This document shows, in pieces, positions 1 through 9,843 of a DNA stretch of 64,000 bases. Position 1 is the first letter of the stretch; every line of letters starts with the position of its first letter. Location of the stretch: assembly GCF_018687575.1 (NCBI RefSeq), contig NZ_CP061297.1, positions 1,432,821-1,496,820 of the forward strand, written 5' to 3'. The notes beneath the pieces are model-generated. The model had not been told where the DNA came from. It searched no databases and saw only the letters and a list, made by a program, of their open reading frames with translations. The DNA comes from Polynucleobacter asymbioticus (GTDB lineage: Bacteria; Pseudomonadota; Gammaproteobacteria; Burkholderiales; Burkholderiaceae). A program made the translations under genes and the position numbers.

Positions 1-519
1 GGATCCGCCGTAGAGCCAGTCACCATCGGTTAAATTTGGAAACCCTTTAGAGCCACCAGCATCTGAACCATGGCATTGAGCGCAGGAGTTTAAAAACAAA
101 CGTTGTCCCATTTCACGAGCCTTAGGATCAGCAGCAACCTGCTCAATATCCATTTGCACGTATTTAGCGTACACCGGCTTTAACTCATCATTAGCCTCTG
201 TCATGGAGCTCATCAATGCGCCATCAGTAGAGTAGCCCACCACACCTGGATATGAACCGAGGCCAGGGAACAGTACTAAATAAACTAACCCAAAGATGCA
301 GGAGAACAAAAACATCCACATCCACCAGCGAGGCAATGGATTATTGAGCTCACGCAAATCACCGTCCCAAACATGTCCAGTATCAGCCACAGCACCATCA
401 GCTGTGTGAACTACCTTAGTTTTGCGCTGAGAAAACAGCAACCAGATACACCAAACAATACCGACTAATGAAACCAGCGCGATGTAATTGCTCCAACCGC
501 TATTAAAAAAGTCACTCAT
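1..519 (-). CDS. ccoP: cbb3-type cytochrome c oxidase subunit III (CcoP), C-terminus missing
   Basis: Membrane-anchored dihaem cytochrome c subunit that passes electrons to the CcoN/CcoO core. Only the first 173 residues lie in the window; the gene runs off the left edge. Visible are the N-terminal segment SDFFNSGWSNYIALVSLVG (first TM helix), a second TM around residues 75-95 (WWMWMFLFSCIFGLVYLVLF), and the first haem c motif CAQCH near residue 148. The second CXXCH expected of CcoP lies outside. Its ATG overlaps the ccoQ stop (ATGA), so the two are translationally coupled. Last visible gene of the ccoNOQP operon. Confidence 0.95.
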   Translation of the reverse strand, partial: MSDFFNSGWSNYIALVSLVGIVWCIWLLFSQRKTKVVHTADGAVADTGHVWDGDLRELNNPLPRWWMWMFLFSCIFGLVYLVLFPGLGSYPGVVGYSTDGALMSSMTEANDELKPVYAKYVQMDIEQVAADPKAREMGQRLFLNSCAQCHGSDAGGSKGFPNLTDGDWLYGGS

Positions 520-683
520 GATTTGTCCTTGCTAAATTCATCTGGAAGATCAAATGGCAGCTCAGCCGACTCTTCGTTGGCTGACTTTCTGCTAGGCGAC
601 CAAGCCCACCAAATAATCCCAACAAAAAAAACGAGTCCGATGACTGTTGAAAAAGCGGAGAGATAAGCTGTGATCTGTTCCAT
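516..683 (-). CDS. ccoQ: cbb3 oxidase small subunit CcoQ/FixQ
   Basis: A 55-residue single-TM protein starting MEQITAYLSAFSTVIG, with one hydrophobic helix ending in the IIWWAWSPSRK pattern typical of CcoQ, followed by an acidic tail. CcoQ stabilises the association of CcoP with the CcoNO core. Position between ccoO and ccoP fits exactly, its stop overlaps the ccoP start by ATGA, and length matches the family (about 50-60 residues). Confidence 0.9.
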   Translation of the reverse strand: MEQITAYLSAFSTVIGLVFFVGIIWWAWSPSRKSANEESAELPFDLPDEFSKDKS

Positions 684-720
684 TTGATTTATATAGTTTT
701 TAAATTAATAAGCTGGTTGA

Positions 721-1371
721 TTACTTCGCTACAACTTCATCGACGATGATGTAACGGCGATTAACACCCAAACCTTGAAGGTAGGCAATCAATGCATCTT
801 CTTCAGTCTTGCCTTCCAACTCTTTAGGAGCTTCTGCAATCATTTCATCGGTGTAAGGAACACCTAAACGACGCATCGCCACCATATGAGACTGGATTGA
901 GGAAGCATCAGCAGCATTCTTTTGCAACCAAGGGTATCCAGGCATATTGGACTCAGGCACCACATCACGAGGATTGCGAAGGTGAATACGATGCCAATCA
1001 TCCGAGTAGCGGGCACCAACACGGGCTAAATCAGGACCGGTACGTTTACTGCCCCACAAGAATGGGCGATCGAATACGGATTCGCCAGCTAATGAGTAAG
1101 GACCGTAACGCTCCACCTCTGAACGTAATGTACGGATCTGCTGTGAATGGCAACCTACACAACCTTCACGCTGGTAGATATCACGACCAGCCAAACGCAG
1201 TGCAGTATATGGTGCCACGCCAGGACTAGGTTCGGTGGTTGTGTGCTGAAAAAATAGCGGCACAATTTGAACCAAACCAGCAATCGAAACCACAATGATG
1301 GTGGCAATAATTAACCAACCAACGTTTTTCTCAAGCGTTCCGTGGGAAAAGAATTTATTTTCATTAGACAT
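721..1371 (-). CDS. ccoO: cbb3-type cytochrome c oxidase subunit II (CcoO)
   Basis: Monohaem cytochrome c subunit of the cbb3 terminal oxidase, 216 residues. An N-terminal TM anchor (about residues 18-40) is followed by a periplasmic domain with the haem c site C71-V-G-C74-H75 and a distal Met ligand candidate in SNMPGYPW. The haem would be attached by the Ccm proteins encoded at 9844-16659. It lies 10 bases downstream of ccoN in the same operon. Confidence 0.97.
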   Translation of the reverse strand: MSNENKFFSHGTLEKNVGWLIIATIIVVSIAGLVQIVPLFFQHTTTEPSPGVAPYTALRLAGRDIYQREGCVGCHSQQIRTLRSEVERYGPYSLAGESVFDRPFLWGSKRTGPDLARVGARYSDDWHRIHLRNPRDVVPESNMPGYPWLQKNAADASSIQSHMVAMRRLGVPYTDEMIAEAPKELEGKTEEDALIAYLQGLGVNRRYIIVDEVVAK

Positions 1372-1381
1372 GTTCTTCTCC

Positions 1382-2824
1382 TTAGTGAGCAGTTACAGAT
1401 GCTTGTGGAATTGGGGCATTCACGAATGTTTTGCCAGTCACTGTTTTATAAACGTTGTATGCCATCAAGAACATGCCGCTTAAGTAACAAATACCACCCA
1501 ACAGACGAATCACATAGAAGGGATAGGTTGCTTTTACAGATTCAACGAAGCTGTATGTGAGAGTTCCGTCTGGCTCGAAGGCTCTCCACATCAAACCTTG
1601 CATCACGCCAGCAATCCACATCGCAGCAATGTAGAGAACAACACCGACAGTAGCGATCCAGAAATGCACTTCAATTAAGCGCGTGCTGTACATGTCTTTT
1701 TGACCCACTAAACGTGGAATCAGGTAGTACAAAGAACCAATCGTAATCATGGCAACCCAACCTAGAGCGCCCGAGTGCACGTGACCAATAGTCCAGTCGG
1801 TGTAATGTGACAGGCTGTTCACAGTCTTGATAGACATCATGGAGCCTTCAAAGGTAGACATCCCGTAGAAAGACAATGCCACTACCAAGAATTTCAAGAT
1901 GGGATCGGTGCGCAATTTAAACCAAGCGCCAGATAAAGTCATGATGCCGTTGATCATGCCGCCCCATGATGGAGCCAATAAAATAATGGAGAACACGGTT
2001 CCCAGTGACTGAGTCCAGTCTGGCAAAGAAGTGTGCTGCAAATGGTGAGGACCTGCCCACATATAAGTGAAGTTCAAAGCCCAGAAATGGACGATGGACA
2101 AGCGATATGAGTAGATTGGGCGCTCTGCTTGCTTAGGGATGAAGTAGTACATCATGCCCAAGAAGCTGGTTGTGAGGAAGAAACCAACTGCATTGTGGCC
2201 ATACCACCACTGCACCATGGCATCCTGCACACCCGCATATGCAGAGTAGGATTTCCACAAGCTCGCTGGCATTTCTAAGTTATTAAAAATATGCAGAATA
2301 GCAATTGTCAGAATGTATGCGCCAAAGAACCAATTGGAAACATAAATATGTTTTGTTTTGCGCTTCATGATGGTGCCAAAGAACACCACTGCGTAGGCAA
2401 CCCAAACCAAGGTAATGAGGATGTCAATAGGCCACTCAAGCTCCGCATACTCTTTGGAGGTGGAGATACCTAAAGGCAAGGTCACTGCGGCCAATACGAT
2501 TACTAATTGCCAGCCCCAGAAGGTGAAGGCCGCTAGCTTGTCACAAAAGAGTCTTGCTTGGCAGGTACGCTGCACGATGTAATAAGACGTGGCAAACAAG
2601 GCAGATCCACCGAAGGCAAAAATCACTGCATTGGTATGCAATGGACGCAAGCGACCGTAGCTTAACCATGGAATATTAAAAGTGATGTCTGGCCAAATGA
2701 GCTGCGCAGCGAGGATGACCCCCACGAGCATGCCCACAATTCCCCAAAGTACCGTAACAATGGCAAATTGGCTGACAACCTTGTAATTGAAGGTATCTTG
2801 ATTGCTCCCCACGGTAAGTCCCAT
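1382..2824 (-). CDS. ccoN: cbb3-type cytochrome c oxidase catalytic subunit I (CcoN)
   Basis: Haem-copper oxidase catalytic subunit (high-affinity O2 reductase, proton pump) with about 12 TM helices, 480 residues from the start chosen here. Metal-ligand motifs visible: [11 protein letters not shown] (low-spin haem b), [11 protein letters not shown] and [10 protein letters not shown] (CuB histidines), and [14 protein letters not shown] (haem b/b3 histidines). The open frame extends 11 codons upstream to 2857, but AAAGGAG lies a few bases before the ATG at 2824 and no good site precedes the upstream ATG, so 2824 is preferred. Expression is likely FNR/Anr-activated (see 2878-2919). Confidence 0.97.
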   Translation of the reverse strand: MGLTVGSNQDTFNYKVVSQFAIVTVLWGIVGMLVGVILAAQLIWPDITFNIPWLSYGRLRPLHTNAVIFAFGGSALFATSYYIVQRTCQARLFCDKLAAFTFWGWQLVIVLAAVTLPLGISTSKEYAELEWPIDILITLVWVAYAVVFFGTIMKRKTKHIYVSNWFFGAYILTIAILHIFNNLEMPASLWKSYSAYAGVQDAMVQWWYGHNAVGFFLTTSFLGMMYYFIPKQAERPIYSYRLSIVHFWALNFTYMWAGPHHLQHTSLPDWTQSLGTVFSIILLAPSWGGMINGIMTLSGAWFKLRTDPILKFLVVALSFYGMSTFEGSMMSIKTVNSLSHYTDWTIGHVHSGALGWVAMITIGSLYYLIPRLVGQKDMYSTRLIEVHFWIATVGVVLYIAAMWIAGVMQGLMWRAFEPDGTLTYSFVESVKATYPFYVIRLLGGICYLSGMFLMAYNVYKTVTGKTFVNAPIPQASVTAH

Positions 2825-2877
2825 GGTTTCTCCTTTTTTGTGACCAAACAGCGACATAATCCAAATAGACTGAGATG

Positions 2878-2919
2878 ATTATCAAAGTAAGGCTTTGGGT
2901 GCGTTTTGATCTATATCAA
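2878..2919 (-). promoter_or_regulatory. FNR/Anr-dependent class II promoter of ccoNOQP
   Basis: A perfect FNR box TTGAT-N4-ATCAA lies at 2906-2919. Reading toward ccoN, 22 bases after the box comes GATAAT (2878-2883), one mismatch from the sigma70 -10. This places the box centre at about -41.5 from a start near 2871, the class II activator position. The geometry is seen directly; FNR/Anr control of cbb3 operons is well established. Confidence 0.88.
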
Positions 2920-3002
2920 AAAGGATGCGTGCATTTGCGCTATCTGATACTTCAATGAATTTGCTGTATTAGCTAAATACCTAAAAAATATAGTTATTTT
3001 TT

Positions 3003-3173
3003 CTAGTGGTCACTCATATTTTTGGACTTGGGAGTATCGTCATCCATCAAAATAGCCTCCCCCGGCCCTTCTAAATCATCAAACTGACCCGCCTTTACGG
3101 ACCAATAGAAAATCCAGGCCAAAAGACCAATTAAGAGCAGGGAAATAGGGATTAATAGAAAAAGGCTTTCCAT
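3003..3173 (-). CDS. ccoS: cbb3 oxidase maturation protein CcoS
   Basis: A 56-residue protein: one TM helix (MESLFLLIPISLLLIGLLAW) followed by the diagnostic FYWSVKAGQFDDLEGPGEAIL region of CcoS, which is needed for cofactor insertion (haem b / CuB) into CcoN. An AGAGGT ribosome-binding site precedes the ATG. It sits 9 bases downstream of ccoI and directly upstream of the ccoN promoter. Confidence 0.95.
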   Translation of the reverse strand: MESLFLLIPISLLLIGLLAWIFYWSVKAGQFDDLEGPGEAILMDDDTPKSKNMSDH

Positions 3174-3182
3174 ACCTCTAGT

Positions 3183-5621
3183 CTAGGCCTTTCTGAGTCG
3201 CCAGGCATTTAATGTGACCGCGAGGGAGGATAAGGACATTCCAATGCCAGCAACCCAGGGATTGACCCAACCCATCATTGCCACGGGAATTGCCAGCAAG
3301 TTGTAAACCAAAGCCCAGCTTAAGTTTTGCTTAATGATCCGCTGAGTTTTATCCGCTAGCAATAAAGATTGGGCCAAGGGAGCTAAGGAACTTGCTGTCA
3401 AAATTGCATCCGCACCTGCTGTAGCAAGTGGCGCACCAGCACCAACAGCAATAGAGACATCTGCTCTCGCCAATAAAGGGGCATCGTTAATGCCATCACC
3501 AATTGCCCAGACGAAATGACCTTTATTTTGTAAAGCTTCAATGTAGTGATATTTATCTTCTGGTGAGCAAGCGCCTTTGAAGGTATCGATACCAACTTGA
3601 TGTGCCCACCACGATACTGTCGCAGGATCATCCCCTGAAACTAAATGCACTCTAATTTTGCGAGCTTGCGCTGCAGTTAATAATTTCTCGAGACCCGCTC
3701 TTGGGGTATCTAAGAACAAAAAGCTCGCAATCAAACCCTTGTCATCTGCTAAATGCACTTGCCCATATTGCCCCTCTTGCGCAATCCGCTGAGCACCTAC
3801 CCAAGCAGCACTGCCGAGTTGATATACGCCAGAGCTGAGCCCTTTGCCTAATTGATTGGTAACAGGTGTAGGCAAGACTACTAGCGGCAGACTCTCAGCC
3901 TCAGCAGCGCGTAATAATGACAAGGCAAGTGGATGCTTTTGCCCAGCCTCCATCGCTGCGACAAGACTTAATACGTCTGACCTTGAAAATTCTGATCGAG
4001 CGATCCGAATTTCTTTTAACTCTGGTTGACCCATAGTGAGCGTACCCGTTTTATCGAGCACTAAATCTGTAGCTTTAACTAAGCCCTCTAGCACATGACC
4101 ACGCACAATCAATAAACCTAGTTTAGTTACTGCACCCTGGGCTGCAGCCATTGCCGTTGGCACAGCAAGGGATAAAGCACAAGGGCAGCTCGCCACCAGC
4201 ACTGAAACTAATACTATCCAAGCCCTACTGGGATCGACGTACCACCAAATTGCCGAGGATAAAAAAGCGGTAATCAACAAAAAGCCAACAAAATATCCAG
4301 CCCATTTTTCTGCGAGACTCACCATGAGAGGTTTGGCTTGCAGCGCCTGATCGAGCAATGAGGCGATTCCTGCGATGCGCGTGGATTGACCTACTGCATC
4401 AATTCTCATGAGCATCGGATTGAGGATATTGTGCGTACCTGCATACACCCGATCACCAATCTTTTTATCAATTGGTTTGGATTCGCCAGTGAGCAGTGAC
4501 TCATCTAAAGAACTCTCGTACTCAATCAAAGTGCCGTCAGCCGGAACAATATCGCCAGGAGGAACGCGTAGAACTTCACCGGGATTGCAATTAACCACTG
4601 GCACAATTTCTACTTGCTGAGATGCGGGATAGTTCGGCACTCTTTCACAAGTAGCAGGCAACTGTTTAGCCAAGGCTTCCGCTCCACCCTGAGCATCCTG
4701 ACGAGCCAATAGCTCCACATAGCGGGCAGCCAAGATAAAGGCGACAAACATCGTGATGGAATCAAAGTAGCCCTGTCCTGAGCCAGTAGCGAGATTCACA
4801 GTACCAGCAGAGAATGCTAAGGCTAAGGCTAAAGCAATCGGCACGTCCATGCCCAACATATGTGTTTGGCGAAACGAGATAACACTGCGCCATGCCGCTT
4901 GGAAGATTGGTCCTGCTGAATACAGCATGACTGGCACAGTAAGGGCCCAGCTAGTCCAACCCAGTAAAAGATCGTACTCTGCCGTGATATCACTATCACC
5001 CACATAGCTGGGCCATGCATACATCATGACTTGCATCATGCCTAGCAATGCCACTCCAAGACGGGTGAGTAGTTGACGACGTTCTTTTTTGGATTTCTCA
5101 ATCGACAGTGAGGGCTCGAAAGGCCAAGCCTCATAACCAATCCGCTCTACTTCAAATAGCAAACGTGCCAGACTAGTTTGTTCTGGTGAGAATTCAGCCT
5201 TCAGCTTTTGACTAACGTAATTAATCTGTACATCTTTAACACCAGGAATGCGTCGCAAGTGTTGCTCACATAACCACACGCAAGCAGCACAGCGAATCTT
5301 TTCAAGTCGTAAAGTGGTTTCTAAATTACCCTCTTCCCCACTGGACCGAGTATATCGACCGAGCAAAGAGGGATCGTCGTAGGGGGCAAGATTATCGGGA
5401 ATTTCATTTGAGGCTAGATAAGCTGCTGGCTTATCGCTTGACTGTGCTCGGCGCGCATAAAACACCTCAAGACCTTCGCCATGAATTGTTTGCGCAATTG
5501 CCATACAACCAGCACAACAGAATTTTTTCTTGATACCAGCTAACTCTAGTTCGTATGAGTCACCTGGAAGAATAAAACTTCCACAGTGATAGCAGCTATT
5601 ACCTGGCAAGCTAGAGCTCAT
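3183..5621 (-). CDS. ccoI: Cu(+)-translocating P1B-type ATPase for cbb3 assembly (CcoI/FixI)
   Basis: Copper exporter that feeds CuB of cbb3 oxidase, 812 residues. N-terminal Cys-rich metal-binding region (CYHCG at 10-13, CCAGC at 35-39) precedes a heavy-metal-associated domain with CAAC at 111-114. Then come the P-type ATPase hallmarks: TGES actuator motif, SCPCALSLA transmembrane Cu site (CPC), the phosphorylation motif DKTGTLT, the HP motif (KHPLAL) and GDGINDAP hinge. The tandem Cys clusters before the HMA domain mark the CcoI/FixI subgroup rather than CopA. Followed by ccoS after 9 bases. Confidence 0.95.
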   Translation of the reverse strand: MSSSLPGNSCYHCGSFILPGDSYELELAGIKKKFCCAGCMAIAQTIHGEGLEVFYARRAQSSDKPAAYLASNEIPDNLAPYDDPSLLGRYTRSSGEEGNLETTLRLEKIRCAACVWLCEQHLRRIPGVKDVQINYVSQKLKAEFSPEQTSLARLLFEVERIGYEAWPFEPSLSIEKSKKERRQLLTRLGVALLGMMQVMMYAWPSYVGDSDITAEYDLLLGWTSWALTVPVMLYSAGPIFQAAWRSVISFRQTHMLGMDVPIALALALAFSAGTVNLATGSGQGYFDSITMFVAFILAARYVELLARQDAQGGAEALAKQLPATCERVPNYPASQQVEIVPVVNCNPGEVLRVPPGDIVPADGTLIEYESSLDESLLTGESKPIDKKIGDRVYAGTHNILNPMLMRIDAVGQSTRIAGIASLLDQALQAKPLMVSLAEKWAGYFVGFLLITAFLSSAIWWYVDPSRAWIVLVSVLVASCPCALSLAVPTAMAAAQGAVTKLGLLIVRGHVLEGLVKATDLVLDKTGTLTMGQPELKEIRIARSEFSRSDVLSLVAAMEAGQKHPLALSLLRAAEAESLPLVVLPTPVTNQLGKGLSSGVYQLGSAAWVGAQRIAQEGQYGQVHLADDKGLIASFLFLDTPRAGLEKLLTAAQARKIRVHLVSGDDPATVSWWAHQVGIDTFKGACSPEDKYHYIEALQNKGHFVWAIGDGINDAPLLARADVSIAVGAGAPLATAGADAILTASSLAPLAQSLLLADKTQRIIKQNLSWALVYNLLAIPVAMMGWVNPWVAGIGMSLSSLAVTLNAWRLRKA

Positions 5622-5630
5622 GAAGAATTA

Positions 5631-6872
5631 TTAATTTCGGGTTAGCGGCTTGCTTACCCAACCATTGCGACGTTCGTATAGAACAAACAGCACACCCCAG
5701 ATCACTACCGCAGCATAAGCCCAGACCCAAGAAACTTCTGAGGCACGCGAACCTGTTAGGTCAAGCACAAAGCCAAAGATAGCTGGGCCCAACAAACCGC
5801 CACCAAAGCCCATCAATGAATGCAAACCCATTGCAGCGCCTTTGATATTTTCTTGAGCACTAACAACTAAGCCCGCAGTCAAAGTCGCAGAATCGGCCAT
5901 GATGAAAATGGTATGCCCTACAGCCAAAGCAATAATCAACCACCAGGATTGGCCCGTTGATAAAGCGAGCGCAACACCACATGCTGCGCTAGATATCATG
6001 ACAAAGAAAATCCATTTTTGACGACCTATTCTTAAGGCAATCTCGTTCCCAATAATGGATGCGGGAACGCCGAAGAAATTAATCACGCCCGCAAGAGTGG
6101 TAGCAGTTAGTAGAAAAGGAGCGCCCGTCACAATGGCACAGAAACCAAAAAAAGCGACGATCCAGCTACGAGAAGCAAATAATTCGATCGAATGCACGGT
6201 ATAGCCAAAAATAAATCCTGAAGCTGTTTTGTCTTGCAAGACTAGGCGCCACTTATCAACCGGGAAAATGTCATGCAAGCGAATCCGAATTGGGCCATGC
6301 CACTTCTCATGGGTAAGTGCAGGAATAAATATGAACACAATCATCGAGGCAGTGAATGGGCCTAAGGCAATGATTCCAAAAACATAGCGCCAGCCCAAAC
6401 TATCCAAGATCCAGCCGGAGCAGAGATAAGAGAAGCCAGTACCAATGCCAAAGAAAGCGGTATAGAAAGCAATATGGCGACTTAACTCACCTGTCTTAAT
6501 GCGATCCGACAGAATTTTTAAGCCAGGCATGTAGGTGCCTGCCAAGCCAGCCCCATTGAGCGCCATAAAGATCAAAGCAGTCCAAAAGTTATAGGCTAAG
6601 AAACCCATACCCAGCAATCCACAAGTGGCTGAAAGACCACCCATGAGATAGACCTTTTTTGCATCGACACGATCCGTCAGAGCAGTTGCTAATGGAACCA
6701 TCAGCATGTAACCAAAGAAGAAGGCGCTAGCAATCAGTCCAGACTGTAAATTAGTGAGCTGCCATTCGTCTTGTAGTGTTGTCAGCACTACGGCATAACA
6801 GGCAAAGCCCAACAGCGCGCAGGTTTGCGCCATGAGCATGAACGGGGTGTAACCGGTAGGTTTAAAGCGCAT
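5631..6872 (-). CDS. MFS transporter
   Basis: A 413-residue, 12-TM major facilitator with the loop 2-3 signature region after TM2 (FFFGYMLMVPLATALTDRVDAKKVY). It resembles the YbfB/YjiJ-like uptake/efflux group, but the substrate cannot be read from sequence. It starts 6 bases after a 2OG-Fe(II) dioxygenase gene and ends 9 bases before ccoI, so all are probably on one transcript. A functional link to copper or to the dioxygenase product is inference only. Confidence 0.85.
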   Translation of the reverse strand: MRFKPTGYTPFMLMAQTCALLGFACYAVVLTTLQDEWQLTNLQSGLIASAFFFGYMLMVPLATALTDRVDAKKVYLMGGLSATCGLLGMGFLAYNFWTALIFMALNGAGLAGTYMPGLKILSDRIKTGELSRHIAFYTAFFGIGTGFSYLCSGWILDSLGWRYVFGIIALGPFTASMIVFIFIPALTHEKWHGPIRIRLHDIFPVDKWRLVLQDKTASGFIFGYTVHSIELFASRSWIVAFFGFCAIVTGAPFLLTATTLAGVINFFGVPASIIGNEIALRIGRQKWIFFVMISSAACGVALALSTGQSWWLIIALAVGHTIFIMADSATLTAGLVVSAQENIKGAAMGLHSLMGFGGGLLGPAIFGFVLDLTGSRASEVSWVWAYAAVVIWGVLFVLYERRNGWVSKPLTRN

Positions 6873-6878
6873 GGGACC

Positions 6879-7634
6879 TTACTGCTGACTTCGATCAGGC
6901 GAATCCTGGAAACCATTCGAGCGGAAGGTAAGCACCAAGGTATCTCTATAGCCATGAGGACCCAATGGCTGAATGGGAGTAGATTCATGAATCATGCGCT
7001 CATCATTCATGAGCAATAAAGACCATGGTTCAGTCAATGTAAATCTCAAGCCAGAAGAGCCACCCGCATCAAAAATACGGGTCTCACCACCTTTGATACC
7101 TACGCGATTGAGCAAAAAGACGGCTACAAAATCTACGCCATCGCGATGCGCACCCTCAGGAGTTGGGCGCCCAATTCCATCGGTTGTATCAATTCGAAAT
7201 TGATGCGCCTCCACGAACCAAGTGCTTACCTGTTTGACACTACTGAGTACACGAGCCAATCCCAATAAGAGAGATTGCCAGGCTGGATTGCTAGTGAGCT
7301 GAGTCTGTGAAGGTTCAAACCAGCGCTCGATGCCGCCATGTAAGGCGTTGTAGTTGACCGACTGCCAATGGGCTCGATGCGGCACCATCAACAAAGATTC
7401 GCCCTTAATCTCAAAGCTGGAATGGCGACGAAAGCGGTATCGCCCACCATCCTTTAAATAAGGATCGCGTGGCAAACCCTCCCAGAATTGAGTGAGATTG
7501 AGCAACTGATCAAGATCAACATGTGCAATTTCTGAGACGTCCTGCGCGGAAATCACTGCAAAACCACCATCTCGAAGAGATTGAGCTACACCCTTTGCAG
7601 GAGTCAGTGGCGGCAAAAGGTTTGAAAGAGTCAT
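6879..7634 (-). CDS. 2OG-Fe(II) dioxygenase family protein (PF10014 type)
   Basis: A 251-residue protein with the PF10014 (BsmA / L-isoleucine dioxygenase-like) pattern. The iron ligands are likely H163 and D165 in GAHRDGVDF and H216 in ERMIHESTPI, with R230 in GYRDTLVLTFR as the 2-oxoglutarate-binding arginine. Characterised relatives hydroxylate free amino acids, but the substrate here is unknown. Such an O2-consuming enzyme in one run with the high-affinity oxidase assembly genes is notable. Downstream neighbour is an MFS transporter (6 bases). Confidence 0.82.
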   Translation of the reverse strand: MTLSNLLPPLTPAKGVAQSLRDGGFAVISAQDVSEIAHVDLDQLLNLTQFWEGLPRDPYLKDGGRYRFRRHSSFEIKGESLLMVPHRAHWQSVNYNALHGGIERWFEPSQTQLTSNPAWQSLLLGLARVLSSVKQVSTWFVEAHQFRIDTTDGIGRPTPEGAHRDGVDFVAVFLLNRVGIKGGETRIFDAGGSSGLRFTLTEPWSLLLMNDERMIHESTPIQPLGPHGYRDTLVLTFRSNGFQDSPDRSQQ

Positions 7635-7663
7635 GGATCTATTTTAGGCGCTTACCAAACGAT

Positions 7664-8989
7664 TTAGGAATACAGATTTAAACGACCGCGTACTTCCCCT
7701 ACATGCCCCTTTAAGTCGTATAACTCTTTCGCATCCAGCATAGAGACCTTGATATTACCCACTCTTCTCTCAATATCCTCCAAGTCCCTAAAGTTCTTTT
7801 CCTTGAGCTCTGGATTGGATGCGTTTTTTTCTATTTTCTTGAGCTCGTCGTATACCCGAGATAACTTGAGTCGCAAGAGTAAATTCTTAGCTGCAGGTAT
7901 ATAAGTAAATAAGGGAATCAAAATTACCAACAGTGGGATCACAATTTTTGCAAATCGTCCAATCCATACAGCCGTCCAAAACGGAAGATGACGATGCAGC
8001 AAAGAGGGGCCATCTTTTAAATAAATTTCTGCATCTACATGCAAGGGGAAGTCCAGGCCAGTGCCGGACGGAAACTCCCCTGGCTTTTGTAAGTAGGAAT
8101 ATGTTTTGAGAATCTCGTAAGTTTCGCCAAGCAATAAGGTCACTAATGCAGGACTGACATCCTGCTTACCCACCAAGGTCGCAGTTGCCGCTAAGACCTG
8201 TATATCTTGACGCGGAAGGTCATATGCAATGCTCACTACCCCACGCGGCACTGTCACCTTAGATAAAAAAGGAAATAGGTGAACATAGGCTTCAGCCTGC
8301 TCAAAACTCATTAAGCGAATACCGGGAGTTTCATAGAAACTCTTCACTAATGGTGCCTCGGCTGCACTGACCAAAAATACAGCGTCTAACTCACCCTTTT
8401 TAAACTTCTCTAAGGCATCGAGTGGCTTTAGCTTTTCAGCACGTATATCACCCAAAGATAATCCACTTGCCTCAAGCAAATGAGAGGCCAATGAGAGAGT
8501 GCCACTACCTTCATTACCGATGGAGACCCGCTTACCTTTGAGCTGGCTCAACAAACCCAATCGTCCAGATTCATTTGGGAAACTCGACTCTCGATACCAG
8601 ACCCAAACTGGTTCGTAAAAGACACCGGCAATTGAGACAAAATTGGGGTGCTTTGATAAGTCAGCCACGCCACCCTGAACCATTGCAAAATCAACCCCAG
8701 AATCAGGGTTGTTAAGTAAAGCTAAGTTGTCGCTAGTGCCGCCAGTGGTACGTAACTTGAGTGATACACCTTCTTGAGCTAATTCAGTCTGGAGTTTTTT
8801 ACCAAACTCCTGATACAAGCCGGTCGGAAAACCAGTAGCCAATTCAATAGATCTAGGTGGAGGCGGAACCAGAACCCAGAGTGTTGCAAACAGTATGGCA
8901 ACCAGAATCAAAAAGGCAATACCAACTGCCAGAGGGTTATAGATATTTTTGCGTATGAAGTCCATAAGAATACTTTTCGTTTTTGCCAT
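7664..8989 (-). CDS. Membrane-anchored TAXI-family solute-binding protein
   Basis: A 441-residue TAXI-type (TRAP-associated extracytoplasmic immunogenic) solute-binding domain: SIELATGFPTGLYQEFGKKL, LRTTGGTSDNLALL and GNEGSGTLSLASHLLEASG are family-like. Unusually it has an N-terminal uncleaved-looking TM (about residues 15-40) plus a C-terminal TM (about residues 345-370) followed by a charged, probably coiled-coil cytoplasmic tail. No TRAP permease (DctM/DctQ fusion) lies anywhere in the window, so it may act as a sensor or tethered binding protein rather than a transporter part. First gene of the minus run leading to ccoI. Confidence 0.82.
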   Translation of the reverse strand: MAKTKSILMDFIRKNIYNPLAVGIAFLILVAILFATLWVLVPPPPRSIELATGFPTGLYQEFGKKLQTELAQEGVSLKLRTTGGTSDNLALLNNPDSGVDFAMVQGGVADLSKHPNFVSIAGVFYEPVWVWYRESSFPNESGRLGLLSQLKGKRVSIGNEGSGTLSLASHLLEASGLSLGDIRAEKLKPLDALEKFKKGELDAVFLVSAAEAPLVKSFYETPGIRLMSFEQAEAYVHLFPFLSKVTVPRGVVSIAYDLPRQDIQVLAATATLVGKQDVSPALVTLLLGETYEILKTYSYLQKPGEFPSGTGLDFPLHVDAEIYLKDGPSLLHRHLPFWTAVWIGRFAKIVIPLLVILIPLFTYIPAAKNLLLRLKLSRVYDELKKIEKNASNPELKEKNFRDLEDIERRVGNIKVSMLDAKELYDLKGHVGEVRGRLNLYS

Positions 8990-9081
8990 TATGCCCCGAG
9001 CCTAAAGATCAGGAGCGGAATGAATTCATTCAAATTATTTCGAGATAAGATGGGGGTTTTCACAGAATCATCAGGATTGCA

Positions 9082-9843
9082 ATGAACTCAGACCTCAATA
9101 AAGTAGCCCTTGTCACAGGGGCTGGAACAGGTATTGGTAAAGCAGCGGCAAAAGCGCTTTTGCAGGGTGGGTTTCGTGTTGTCCTAGCCGGCAGAAACCT
9201 GGAGAAACTCAATAGAGCTATTGAGGATATAGGTGGGAGTAAGCAAAACTGCCTCGCCCTGAGCTGTGATGTTGGCAATCCCGAGCAAGTCAAACACTTA
9301 TTTTCAGAGATCCAAAAACAGTTTGGCCGTATTGATGTACTTTTTAATAATGCCGGCATGGGTGCCCCAGCCATTCCCATGGAGGAGCTAAGCTACGAAC
9401 AATGGATGAATGTCGTGAACGCCAATCTCTGTGGCGCTTTCTTTTGCTCCCAAGAAGCTATTCGCATGATGAAGATGCAATCCCCACAAGGAGGCCGAAT
9501 CATTAATAACGGCTCTATCTCTGCGCATGCGCCTCGTCCAATGTCCGCTCCATACACAGCTACTAAACATGCCATCACTGGTTTAACAAAATCGATTGCA
9601 TTGGATGGCCGCCCGTTTCATATCGCTTGCGGTCAAATTGATATTGGTAATGCGGGCACTGAAATGACCATCCCCATGGCTGCTGGTATTTTGCAGCCGG
9701 ATGGCTCAAAAAAGGTAGAGCCACTTATGGATGTGGATCATGTTGGGCAAGCCGTCTTACATATGGCTCAACTACCCCTAGAAAGTAATATTCTTTCTAT
9801 GACTATCATGGCAACCAACATGCCATTTGTTGGTCGGGGCTAA
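9082..9843 (+). CDS. SDR family NAD(P)-dependent oxidoreductase
   Basis: Classical short-chain dehydrogenase, 253 residues. Cofactor motif [13 protein letters not shown] (TGxxxGIG) at about 10-22, NNAG at about 90, catalytic Ser in INNGSISA and the YTATKHA (YxxxK) dyad. AGGA precedes the ATG by a few bases. It stands alone on the plus strand: its stop codon is immediately adjacent to the ccmI stop on the other strand. Substrate not predictable. Confidence 0.9.
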   Translation: MNSDLNKVALVTGAGTGIGKAAAKALLQGGFRVVLAGRNLEKLNRAIEDIGGSKQNCLALSCDVGNPEQVKHLFSEIQKQFGRIDVLFNNAGMGAPAIPMEELSYEQWMNVVNANLCGAFFCSQEAIRMMKMQSPQGGRIINNGSISAHAPRPMSAPYTATKHAITGLTKSIALDGRPFHIACGQIDIGNAGTEMTIPMAAGILQPDGSKKVEPLMDVDHVGQAVLHMAQLPLESNILSMTIMATNMPFVGRG

